Assembly: GCF_019393635.1 (NCBI RefSeq)
Contig: NC_057864.1
Span: 468,084,617-468,148,616, forward strand
DNA length: 64,000 nucleotides
DNA from: Dromiciops gliroides
Taxonomy: Eukaryota > Chordata > Mammalia > Microbiotheria > Microbiotheriidae
Direction: 5' to 3'
Shown: positions 10,786-19,214 of the stretch, piece by piece
Position numbering within the stretch: position 1 is the stretch's first letter
Layout: every line of letters begins with the position of its first letter
Translations under genes and position numbers: made by a program
The notes under the pieces: generated by a model
Databases searched by the model: none
Told to the model about the DNA's origin: nothing
The model's input: only the letters and a program-made list of their open reading frames with translations

Positions 10786-10880
10786 ATGGATTCATTAAGC
10801 ACCTTCTAGGTACTAGGAATATAAAGACAGACAAGGAAAGTCCTTGCCCTCAAAAAGCTTACCTTCTATAGGAGGAAACA
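10785..10880 (-). mobile_element. L2 3'-end fragment (antisense)
   Basis: GGATTCATTAAGCACCTTCT, ACAGACAAGGAAAGTCC and CCTTGCCCTCAAAAAGC follow the antisense of the L2 3' region. Confidence 0.5.
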
Positions 10881-10911
10881 CTTTTACACTTGTCAGTATT
10901 TACATGATAAA

Positions 10912-11240
10912 AGGGAATGAATATTTATTACGCACATACCATATATATGCCGGGCACTTTACAAAAATTACTTCAGGGGTAACACTAACAGCCCCTCGAG
11001 ACAGAAAAGGTCTCCTGGGTCCTGAGATGGAAAGTTGCAAGGGGGACCATAGAGTCCACCTCCCTCATCGTAAAATCTGTAAAGATGAAGTTCATTTCCT
11101 TTCCATTTCTCATTTGAAAAGATGAGGAAAAGGAGGCTGAGAGATTAAATGGCTCACCCAGAATCCCAAGCTAATGTTAAGTAGTGGAGCCGGAATTCAA
11201 CCGGAGATCTTCCTGACTCCCAGTCCAGCCTCCCACCTCG
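10912..11240 (-). mobile_element. MIR-like SINE pieces (antisense)
   Basis: TATTTATTACGCACATACC and GCCGGGCACTTTACAAAAAT form one end. GATGAGGAAAAGGAGGCTG, GCCGGAATTCAACC and TTCCTGACTCCCAG form the other. About 130 bases lie between. Confidence 0.5.
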
Positions 11241-11279
11241 GAGCCACCAACCTCAGGAAGGATCGAGCTGAGCTTTCAA

Positions 11280-11470
11280 AGAAACTGGGAATTCAAAGAA
11301 TGAGGAGCAAGAAGGGATTGCATTCTAGGCATGGGGACCGACGTGAGCAAAGGTGTGGTAATGGAACGTGGTGCATCAGGGACAAGAAAGCCAGTCTGGA
11401 TGCATTGTAGAGACTTTGGAGGGCAGCGATGGATGCTAGGTCTGGGAAGGTGGACACACGGGGGCAGGGC
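11280..11470 (-). mobile_element. L2-like fragment (antisense)
   Basis: GCATTCTAGGCATGGGGACC and GAGCAAAGGTGTGGTAA resemble the antisense strand of L2 3' sequence seen also near 39340 and 16430. Confidence 0.35.
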
Positions 11471-11539
11471 TCCCAAGAGGAGCATTAGCATCATGGGGTT
11501 TTCAAGTTGATAGCATGAGCTGGCGATAGAAAGCGGGCC

Positions 11540-11900
11540 GGCTTCTGTTAGACCCCGAGTTTGAATCTTGACCGTGTCAGCTATGGGAAGTGAAACCTCA
11601 GGCAAACCATGGGCGCTCTCTGGCCTCGGGTTCCTCCTCTGGAAGATGGAGTGGGGTGGACTAGATTCTAGCTTCTTAAACTGTGGGTCACGACCCCATA
11701 TCGGGGTAACTGAATGGGGGCTGAGAAAAATTTGGCAACAGTAAAAGGTTATGTATATCTATCTTATATACCTATATCTGGGGGTCACTTAAATATTTCT
11801 CGGGGGAAAAGGGGTCGCAAGTGGAAGTTTAAGAAAGCCTGGACTAGATGACCTCTAAGGTGCCTTCTGGCTCAATAGCTATGATTCTAAGACCTAAAGA
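11540..11900 (+). mobile_element. MIR-type SINE hosting a DNA-transposon insertion
   Basis: The MIR body (GAGTTTGAATCTTGACC, then TCGGGTTCCTCCTCTGGAAG) reaches TGGACTAGAT. It is interrupted at 11671-11837, then resumes TGGACTAGATGACCTCTAAG and ends CTATGATTCTAAG. Confidence 0.6.
11671..11837. mobile_element. hAT-like MITE with terminal inverted repeats
   Basis: The left end CTTCTTAAACTGTGGGTC and the reverse complement of the right end (CTTTCTTAAACTTCC) match over most of about 25 bases, both leading into CGACCCC. TGGACTAGAT occurs just outside both ends. At about 167 bases with no coding capacity, it suits a non-autonomous hAT-type element; superfamily assignment is inferred. Confidence 0.6.
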
Positions 11901-11953
11901 GAAGCCCGCGGAAAGCTCAGGCTCACGTGGGGCAGAACTTTCTTCCCTACACT

Positions 11954-12096
11954 TTTTTTTTTTTTTTGCGGGGCAATGGGGGTTAAGTGACTTGCCCAGG
12001 GTCACACAGCTAGTAAGTGTCTGAGGTCGGATTTGAACTCAGGTACTCCTGAATGCAGGGCCGGTGCTTTATCCACTGCGCCACCTAGCCGCCCCC
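11954..12096 (-). mobile_element. Class A SINE with TSD, next to the CpG island
   Basis: TCTTCCCTACACTT (11941) and TCTTCCCTATACTT (12097) flank it. It marks the left edge of the CpG-rich region. Its head is CpG-rich (GCGCCACC, GCCGCCCC). Confidence 0.93.
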
Positions 12097-12242
12097 TCTT
12101 CCCTATACTTCTACACCCAAGGAAACCCAGCCTGATCCCGGGCGACCCCTTCGCAGCTCCCGGTTTCGCAGCCCAGCCCAGGCTGAGATAAGGAGGGAGT
12201 GGGAGCGCTCTCAAGTCTGAAGTTTGGCCTGCTGGGCACGCC

Positions 12243-12254
12243 GGGATGTGTAGT
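12243..12254 (-). promoter_or_regulatory. ZNF143/SBS-like motif
   Basis: On the minus strand this reads ACTACACATCCC and continues GGCGTGCC, close to the extended ZNF143 (Staf) binding consensus as I know it. Confidence 0.5.
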
Positions 12255-12301
12255 CCTCCTCGGCCCCTGGATCTCTCCGGCCTCCGCCGCGGCGCCGCTG
12301 G

Positions 12302-12313
12302 ACTACACTTCCC
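12302..12313 (+). promoter_or_regulatory. Second ZNF143/SBS-like motif, opposite orientation
   Basis: ACTACACTTCCC followed by AGTGTTCC. It is 47 bases from the minus-strand copy. The pair diverges, with the ACTACA ends facing each other. Confidence 0.5.
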
Positions 12314-12343
12314 AGTGTTCCTCGCGGGCTCCGCTTTTCCTCT

Positions 12344-12356
12344 CGCCCCCTGGCGG
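12344..12356. promoter_or_regulatory. CTCF-like motif in the CpG island
   Basis: CGCCCCCTGGCGG matches the core of the CTCF consensus (reverse complement) nearly perfectly. Confidence 0.4.
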
Positions 12357-12524
12357 ACGCGGGCGCTAGTCTCAGGCGCCTGAGGGTTCCTCGGGACGCA
12401 GAGCATCCGCGAGGCTAGACCAACCTGCTGCTGCGCTGCCCCGGCACCGGCCCGGCTGCTGCGGGAGGGCGGGAGGGCACAGGTGAGGGATGCGCGTGCT
12501 GCCCCGCTCTTCTTCTTTTGCAGC

Positions 12525-12675
12525 TGCTGCCCCTGCCCCTGCTTCTGCCCCTGCCCCTGCCCTTGCTGCTGCTGCTGCATCCCTGAGCAAGAGCCCGTCA
12601 GTCCTGCAGAGCCGGTGCAGCACCTGCCGGGAGGGAGGGAGAGCAAGACACAAGGAGGGAGGGAGGAAGGAATGG
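12525..12675. repeat. CCCTGC/CTGCTG and GGGA low-complexity patches
   Basis: 12525-12578 is an imperfect hexamer array (CTGCCC and related) with a short CTG run. 12630-12690 is GGGA/GGAA-rich. Overlapping open frames on both strands (up to 214 codons) are driven by this composition and by the adjacent SINE. Confidence 0.7.
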
Positions 12676-13161
12676 AGGGAGGGAGAAGCTGAGGACCAGG
12701 AGCCCGGGGAAGGAAAGGCTCGGGGCCAGACGGGACTGCCGCCTCTTTCCTTTCCCCTTGGAATGCATCCTCCTGCCCCCGCCTCGTACCCTCTGCTGGG
12801 GCTGAGACAGGGTGAGGTGGAGGGACCTCTCCCCACCCGCCTCCCCCCTTTTCCTTCCTATCCTAGGGTGCCCCCCCAGGGCTACCTTCCCATGACACTG
12901 CTGGGGCCCAGGTGTACCCTTTGCCCCCTTTGCGTGGTGAGGAGGCATTCTGGCCCCAGCGGGCATGCCTGGGATTGGCATGCAGCCCCAGGGACGGGAG
13001 GAAAGGTGGCCTGAAGGTCCAGGCTGCTGGCTAGCCCCTGACACCCAAGAGGAGGGATCCCCTCACCCCCTTCCCAGCCACCTCTGTGTCTGAAATGAAG
13101 CCGTGCTGCCCTTGGCCCCGTCCCTTGTTTGGACAGCTCCCTTAGCTTAGCTTACCTTCAG

Positions 13162-13335
13162 GGAAAGGTGGGGAAGATGGGTCCCCCGATGATTTTGTGG
13201 GGTTCACAGAGAATCAGCTCAATGAACCCTTTCATCCCCGTCAGACAGAATCTAGACAGGGCCCACGGGGGCAGGTTGTGTGACCCCTTGTTCCGCAGCT
13301 GTGAGATGTACACACCTGGCCCATGGGAGTTCAAG
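13162..13335 (+). other. Candidate 174-base exon (coding status unknown)
   Basis: An acceptor-like TTACCTTCAG ends at 13161 and a strong donor, TTCAAG/GTAAGG, follows 13335. The interval is exactly 58 codons and open in the frame that starts at its first base; the other two plus-strand frames contain stops. I do not recognise the predicted peptide. It lies about 0.7 kb downstream of the CpG-island donor at 12482/12483, so it could be exon 2 of a transcript starting there. The minus strand also has a donor-like CTGAAG/GTAAGC at the opposite edge, so strand is not settled. Confidence 0.3.
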
Positions 13336-13860
13336 GTAAGGTCCCTAACTAAGGCTGCCATTTCAGAGCCAACTCCTCAGCAGTGTGGGCCAATTCACTT
13401 TATGAGCCCCTGGGCAAAGGGGGGGGGGCCTAGGGGGCCAGTGATCACCTTTGCCCAGAAATCTTTGCAGTGGAACTAGATTTATGTCGGAAGACAAGTA
13501 AATGGAGAACACAAACCTCTATTGTGCTTTTACTCTCCTGGGGGATTTCGGCACCAAGAAGTAAGCTTATATAATAAGTAGGGGACATTTTTTTTTTTTA
13601 ACTACTGTGTGCTCATTTTGCCCCCTGCTGGAGAAATTACCTTGGACCAGTTCAAATGCTTATCTGTTACTGCAGTAACTAGAGGCCTGAGATAAGGTTT
13701 TTTCACCTCGAGGAGAGCCGTATCTGAGCCAGCCAGCCTCTTGGGATGGCCCGTTTGGGATGTCAAATGTCATTTAGAGATATATTTATGACCAGTGAAG
13801 AAAAGCAAGATAAATAAACACATTAAAAATGTCCCGTGCAGAAATTGACCTTAATTGGAT
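13336..13860. other. Unassigned sequence with a CTCF-like motif
   Basis: It contains a G9 run (13420-13428), a T-tract (13588-13599) and GCCCCCTGCTGG at 13620-13631, which resembles a CTCF core. No coding signal is seen. Confidence 0.3.
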
Positions 13861-13869
13861 CGGCTTCCC

Positions 13870-14200
13870 CTTCCCCCCAATTAAATGAACCTTTATAAAG
13901 CACCTACTATGTATAAGAAAGGTCATGTAGTAAAATCCAGAAATGCAAAGATATTGGCGCAGATCTGGCTCTCAAGGAATTAGTATGAAAAAATAATAGA
14001 GGAATGACCTAGAGGAGGGAGACTAAGAGGTCACAGGAGATGTTGAGGTAAGAGAGTATGAGAAATTTGAGGAAAGACAGATCATTTTCACTGGGGGGAA
14101 GGGAGAGGGGAGAGGTTCATGGAGGAGGTGGCCCCAGATGTGGGCCTTGAAGGGAGTATTCTGCAGCATTTTGAAGAAAGTGAGTACATGCAGGGCATTG
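13870..14200 (-). mobile_element. L2 3'-region remnant (antisense)
   Basis: AAGCACCTACTATGTATAAG, TCTGGCTCTCAAGGAATTAG and the GGCCTTGAAGGGAGTATTC part follow the antisense order of L2 3' sequence. It is heavily decayed. Confidence 0.5.
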
Positions 14201-14517
14201 ATATGAGCTTTACATGAGCAGACTGGGGTCTTTGACTGGCTCTAGACTTCAGTGATAATTCAGGCTGAGTTCCAATGGGGGCTGGTCTGGTTCTTTCATG
14301 AATCATAAGAATGCCAAAGGATGGGGATAGTGACATTGTGTTGACACCAAACAGAAGAATATTACTCAAATGACAAACCCCCCAGAAGGGTCAAGCTTTG
14401 TCTGCTGGTTATTTTCTTGCTATTAGCGGTCGATGTTGATGTGGGGTCAGTCGGATCTTGAAAGAAGTGCTACTTGCCCAGTGCTTGATTTATTTCTTTT
14501 TAAGAATAAGTGAATGA

Positions 14518-14670
14518 GGGGCAGCTAGGTGGCGCAGTGGATAGAGCACTGTCCCTGGAGTCAGGAGGACCTGAGTTCAAATCCAGCCTCAGACACTTAA
14601 CACTTACTAGCTGTGTGACCCTGGGCAAGTCACTTAACCCCAATTGCCTCACTAAAAAAAAAAAAAAAAA
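14518..14670 (+). mobile_element. Class A SINE with TSD
   Basis: Complete, with a 17-base poly(A). AAGAATAAGTGAATGA precedes it and recurs after the tail, with an extra AAGAAT. Confidence 0.93.
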
Positions 14671-14689
14671 GAATAAGAATAAGTGAATG

Positions 14690-14825
14690 AAAGCAGCATT
14701 TATTCGATACTTAATTGTGATAAGAAATCAGTGTGCCAAGAAGTGGGCATAACAAACAGAAAACAGAGTCAACTTCTGCTTTCAGGATCCTTACATCCTT
14801 ATCAGGGGAGAGACAACACACATTG
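14690..14825 (-). mobile_element. L2 3'-end fragment (antisense)
   Basis: GCAGCATTTATTCGATAC and CTGCTTTCAGGATCCTTACA follow the antisense L2 end pattern (rise in size, then loss or gain of stock phrase near ATCAGGGGAGAGACAACAC). Confidence 0.45.
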
Positions 14826-14984
14826 GGGAGGGGGTCCCGGCTACTTTGTGGATAGAAGGGCCCAGGAAAGCTTTTCTGGAGGTCAGATGGCAGAACCTGG
14901 GAATCTAGAACCTCAATAAGTCCTGGTGCCCAGAATGCTAGACTTGGAGCCAGGAAGCTCTGGGTATTTGGGGACATGCTGTCT

Positions 14985-15080
14985 CCCTTCTAGAATGTTA
15001 ACTCTTTGAAGACAAGAAGGGTTTCATTTTTGCTTTTATATCCCCCCCACACAGTAGTTGTTCAGCACATTACTAACTGA
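14985..15080 (+). mobile_element. L2 3'-end fragment
   Basis: CTAGAATGTTAACTCTTTGA then GCTTTTATATCCCCCCCAC and CAGTAGTTGTTCAGC match the terminal part of L2. Confidence 0.45.
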
Positions 15081-15299
15081 TAGACCCTGAACAAGTTGGT
15101 TAATGGCTCCCTGTATGGCTTTGGGAAAGTTGCTGAATCTCCATGGGCCTCAGTTTCCTCATTTGTGAAAAGAGGGACTAGACGGCCTTTCAAATACTTC
15201 TCAGCTGCGGATTTCTGGTCTTCCACATGCTGCACACTATGCGATGTTGTTTCTAAAGAACTGTTGGTGTCAGTTATTATGTTATTGTTCTAAATGAGA

Positions 15300-15586
15300 G
15301 GCAGCAGCTGGATGACATAGTGGATAGAGCACCAGGCTTGGAATCAGGAAGATTCATTTAATGAATTAAATTTAATTTTAAAAATTCATTTAATGAATTA
15401 ATGAGTTCAAATCCACTTCAGACACTTGCTAGCCAGGTGACCCTGGGCAAGTCCCTTAACCCTGTTTGCCTCAGTTTCCTCATCTGTAAAAGGGGCTGGA
15501 GAAGAAAATGGCAAAAACCACTCCAGGATCTTTGCCAAGAAACCCCCACATGGGGTCACAAAGACTTGGACACAACTGAACCACAA
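15300..15586 (+). mobile_element. Class B SINE with an internal insertion
   Basis: The head (GGATAGAGCACCAGGCTTGG) and tail (CACAAAGACTTGGACACAAC) are clear. Between GGAAGATTC and GAGTTCAAATCC lies about 45 extra AT-rich bases (15357-15402). Confidence 0.88.
15352..15401. repeat. Direct repeat of a near-palindrome inside the SINE
   Basis: ATTCATTTAATGAATTAA occurs at 15352-15369 and again at 15384-15401. Each copy is close to self-complementary. ATTTAATTTTAAA separates them. Confidence 0.9.
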
Positions 15587-15856
15587 ATCCCAAATGACTC
15601 CCCCTCTCATTTCAGTGAAGAAGTAAAGTGGGAAAGGGAAGGGCAAGAGTTCTGATGCCAGTAAACTTCACCAGCCCCCAAATACCAATCCATACTCTCC
15701 CCAAGAGATGTCCCTCAGTCTCTGAATGTCAGAGTATAGCTTCACCACATCACAGATTTTTGAAAAGGTGCAGAACTCCAAATGTTATCATCCTGTGATA
15801 TTCTTGTCCAGGTCTTCAGCCAATCAATGAGCAATTTATTAAGCACCTACTATGTG

Positions 15857-16110
15857 CAGTTAGGTGGCACAATGGATAGAGTGCCAGGCCTGGAGTCAGG
15901 GACACTCATCTTCCCAAGTTCAAATCCATCCTCATACACTTACTAGCTATGTGACCCCGGGCAAGTTACTTAACCCTGTTTGCCTCAGTTTCCTCGTCTG
16001 ACAAATGGGCTGGAGAAGGAAATGGCAAAACCACTCTAGTATCTTTGCCAGCAAAACTCTAGATGGGGCCATGAAGAGTTGGACATGACCAAACAACAAC
16101 AACGACAAAA
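15857..16110 (+). mobile_element. Class B SINE inside L2
   Basis: It runs from CAGTTAGGTGGCACAATGG to AGTTGGACATGACC and an (AAC)n tail. TGTG on both sides is a minimal shared target. Confidence 0.88.
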
Positions 16111-16202
16111 TGTGCCAAGCACTGAGGATAGGAAAACAAACCTAAATAAGGCAACCCCGGCTTACATTCTTTAAAAAAAAAAAAAAAAAGGCACTGGGCA
16201 CT

Positions 16203-16364
16203 GGGGCAGCTAGGTGGGTAGAGCACCGGCCCTGGATTCAGGAGGACCTGAGTTCAAAGACGGCCTCAGACACTTAAAACTTACTAGCTGTGTGACCCTG
16301 GACAGGTCACTTAACCCTCATTGCCCTGCAAAAAATAAAAATTAAAAAAAAATTTTTATTAAAA
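16203..16364 (+). mobile_element. Class A SINE with a short head deletion
   Basis: The usual GGCGCAGTGGATAGAG is reduced to GGGTAGAG. The A/T-rich tail runs to about 16364. Confidence 0.88.
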
Positions 16365-16894
16365 GGTACTAAGGTTAAGGAGGGCTGGGAGAAGGAAACT
16401 GGGGGGTGGGGGGTGAGATGAAGAGGGAAAGCGTTTCAGGCATGAGGGACAGCCAATGCAAAGGCATGGAGTCAGGAGATGGCTAACCTGTGAAGTGCAC
16501 CCCACCCCCTCCTCCATCAGCCCTTGAGTTTCATCAAAGATTGCTTCAGTTGTACAGCCCAAACTAGCTTATGTAGAGGCCCGTTTTTTTGTCATGTAGT
16601 TATGCAGTTACTGAATGAACCCCTCCCCTCCTGATTTGGCTCTTCTTCTTACCATTAATAGACACTCCGCTGGTAACCAGATCAGAAGTCATTTTTGCAT
16701 GGTCTCAAACTGTTATTTTCTCTCTCCTCCCTAGGAAATATGTTTCTAATTTCACAGTCTCTGAGGTTTTTCACATTTTTTCAGTTAGATCCCCGACGTA
16801 AGATTTTTTATATTTGGCTTCTGATCTTTGCAAACTGGGTGAGGCTTTCAAAAGACCCGAGTTTATCCTCCTTTGTCCATTTCCTACTATTGTA

Positions 16895-17130
16895 GGAATC
16901 AGAAGCCTTTGTTTCCTTGAGAACTCTATTCAGATGCCACCTTTTCCACGATGCCCTTCCTCATGCCCCACCTCCCGAAGCCCCCATTCTATCCTAGAAA
17001 ATAGGATTGGGTAGATTCCTAAATCAGGACATGTCGTCTCCAACTGAAGTGAAACTCTTTGAGTCCCCAGGACTACTTGACTTTGCCAAGTGCCTGGCAC
17101 ATAGTAAGTAGGTGCTTGTTGATTGATTCT
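16895..17130 (+). mobile_element. L2 3' end
   Basis: GATGCCACCTTTTCCACGA, TGCCCTTCCTCATGCCCC and CCTGGCACATAGTAAGTAGG are in L2 order, ending near TTGATTGATT. Confidence 0.6.
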
Positions 17131-17143
17131 AAGAAATGTTCCA

Positions 17144-17307
17144 GGGGCAGCTAGGTGGCACAGTGGATAGAGCACTGGCCCTGGATTCAGGAGGACTTGA
17201 GTTCAAATCTGACCTCAGATTTGAGTTAACAATTACTAGCTGTGTGACTCCGGGCAAGTCGCTTAACCCCAATTGCCTCATCAAAAAAAAATGAAAGAAA
17301 GGAAAAA
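17144..17307 (+). mobile_element. Class A SINE with TSD and internal repeat
   Basis: AAGAAATGTTCCAG flanks both ends. In place of the usual CACTTGACAC, the segment CTCAGATTTGAGTTAACA contains a local duplication of CAGATTTGAGTT-like sequence. Confidence 0.93.
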
Positions 17308-17360
17308 AGAAATGTTCCAGTGCCACTTTGTGTAGTAATAACAGGAGCATCAGGAGCAAT

Positions 17361-17634
17361 GATGGTGGTAGTAGTAGTAGTAATGGTAGTAGTGGTAGTA
17401 GTGGTGGCAATAGTAGTGGTAGTAGTATTTGTGGTGGTGTAGTAGTAGCAGTAGCAGGTATGGTAGTAGTGGTAGTAGTAGAAATCATGGTAGTAGTAGA
17501 GATATTGCTAGTAGTGATGGTCGTAGTAATAATAGTGGTAGTAGTAATTGTTGTAGTAGCAATAATAGTATTAGTGGTAGTGGTGGTGGTAGTAGTTGTA
17601 ATAGTTGTAGTACTGCTAATAGTAGTAAGTAATA
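17361..17634. repeat. (TAG/TGG)n imperfect trinucleotide array
   Basis: About 270 bases of GTA/GTG triplets with point interruptions. The plus strand encodes Val- or Ser-rich and the minus strand Thr-rich artefact frames of up to 186 codons. Confidence 0.95.
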
Positions 17635-17658
17635 GGTGCAGCAAGAGTAATAGTAATT

Positions 17659-17806
17659 GGGCAGCTAGGTGGCGCAGTGGATAAAGCACCAGCCCTGGAT
17701 TCAGGAGTTCCTGAGTTCAAATCCGGCCTCGGACACTTGACACTTACTAGCTGTGTGACCTTGGGCAAGTCACTTAACCCCCATTGCCCCACCAAAAAAA
17801 AAAAAA
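17659..17806 (+). mobile_element. Class A SINE with TSD, at the edge of the triplet array
   Basis: GAGTAATAGTAATT at 17645 and 17807 flank it. The target was the degenerate end of the triplet array. Confidence 0.95.
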
Positions 17807-17827
17807 GAGTAATAGTAATTGTAGTAT

Positions 17828-18030
17828 AGCTAGCACTTACATAGTGCTTTAAGGTTTGCAAAGTGCTTTATAAATATTATCTTAAGTGAGCCTCATAACC
17901 ACCTTGGGAAATAGATGCTGTTATTATCCCCATTTTATAGATGAGAAAACTAAGGCAGGCAGAGGTTTAGTGACCTGCCACAGGAAGTAAGTATCTGAGA
18001 CTGGATTTTAACTCAGGTCTTCCTTATTTA
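17828..18030 (-). mobile_element. MIR-like SINE (antisense)
   Basis: GTGCTTTAAGGTTTGCAAAG, CCCCATTTTATAGATGAG and AACTCAGGTCTTCC are in order. Confidence 0.7.
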
Positions 18031-18034
18031 TGGC

Positions 18035-18900
18035 TTAAATTTTTAAAAAAGTTATTGAGATATTTTGTTTTTATATGACCTTCATTTCTCAATATATCTC
18101 TCTTTCTCCCCTACCCAGTGAATCATCCTTTATAACAATGAGTCCAAAAAAGGGAAGGGAGGAAGCATTTCATCAAAACTAACCAACACATCGATTGTGT
18201 TTGATCATATGGGTAATGTTCCACAGCCATAACCTCACCCCTCACCTCGACCCCTGATCTCCAGTCTCTTCTAGAAGGGAGATGTATTTATTTGCCATCT
18301 GTCTAGGTCTAAGCTTTCTCCTTTGCTGTCATTCATTGAGTCCACAGAGAATGTTAACATTTTGAAAATTAAATTAAAATTTTCAATTAACCAAAATCTG
18401 CCTTTTCTCCTTTCCACCTGTTCCATTGCCCCCAATTGAAAAAAGGATAGAAAACAAATCCCCCCAATGACTCTGTTTAGAAAATGGGCTGTGTGTCTCC
18501 ATCTGTCTTCTGTCCCTCCAAAGTATCCATCACTTCTCGGTCAGGAGGTGGGGTGGGGTGGGGGGCAGCATCTGGAATTGTGATTGGCCATTGTGTTGAT
18601 CCACTCTCTTGAGCCCTTCAAAATTGTTTCTACCATGTTGTTGCTATTGTGTAAATCGTTCTTCTGGTTCTATTTCCTTCACTCTGGGGGCATAGATCTA
18701 AATTGTTTTCTGAAAGGCTGGACCAGTTCACTGCTAGCCTCTCCAGCATGCCATTTTTGTTTATGGCCAATGCTCTCAGTCTGGTGCAAACATTTTCTTG
18801 TCAACATGGAAAAGGGGAAAATGAGTTGACTGCATCTAACAAGTATGCTCCTTTTCCCCCTTTATTGGTATTGCTTTTTCTTATCCAGTAATACACATCT
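18035..18900 (-). mobile_element. Older L1 3' fragment (antisense)
   Basis: TTTTTATATGACCTTCATTT, AAACTAACCAACACATCG and the TTGTTGCTATTGTGTAAATC segment recur in the antisense of other L1 3' ends in this window (44120, 47700 and 32300). No open frame persists. Confidence 0.5.
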
Positions 18901-19214
18901 TCAGGGACCTTTTATTGCAGAGAGAGTATCACACTATAAAGATATTTCCCATTCTCTTAGCTACCTTTTTTTTGTGTGTTCTAAGACCATGGGTGGTGGG
19001 AAGATGGTTGAGGGAGCGAAGAAACTAAAATAGTAAAAATAAACACAGACACAGACAAAACTTTTAACTGACTTTAACATACTTGCCTTTGATTCAGACA
19101 ATTTCTGACACTAGAAATAAGAGTTGTAAAAGGCTCAGCTCAAAACCCTCTTCCACTCCATAGCATCCATGAACCTGTTTAGAACACATCAGCTGATAGG
19201 TGTTTTCTCTCATT

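Larger units (their letters stand above)
12130..12515. promoter_or_regulatory. CpG island, likely bidirectional promoter
   Basis: CpG dinucleotides are dense here and scarce elsewhere in the window. The core (12235-12360) holds two ACTACA-type ZNF143 motifs pointing away from each other and a CTCF-like site, a combination typical of housekeeping or bidirectional mammalian promoters. There is no TATA box. It is followed by a strong donor-like CACAG/GTGAGG at 12482/12483 on the plus strand. The gene or non-coding RNA it drives is not identifiable here. Confidence 0.65.
15825..16500 (-). mobile_element. L2 3' region (antisense) interrupted by two SINEs
   Basis: AAGCACCTACTATGTG stops at 15856 and resumes as TGTGCCAAGCACTGAGG at 16110. 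It is cut again at about 16180 and resumes at 16365, running to CAGCCAATGCAAAGGCATGG. The class B and class A SINEs between are younger. Confidence 0.55.

Noticed and set aside
12002..13044. Long overlapping frames of 148-214 codons around the CpG island
   Set aside because: GC-rich DNA has few stops. The frames overlap on both strands, run through a SINE and low-complexity patches, and show no domain.
14518..14670. tRNA genes at SINE heads
   Set aside because: A B-box-like GAGTTCAAATC is present, but the acceptor stem and the cloverleaf cannot be formed as in a true tRNA, and the poly(A) tail and target duplication show retroposition.
17129..17689. Thr- and Val-rich frames of 118-186 codons
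   Set aside because: They are generated by the TAG/TGG triplet array and an adjacent SINE.
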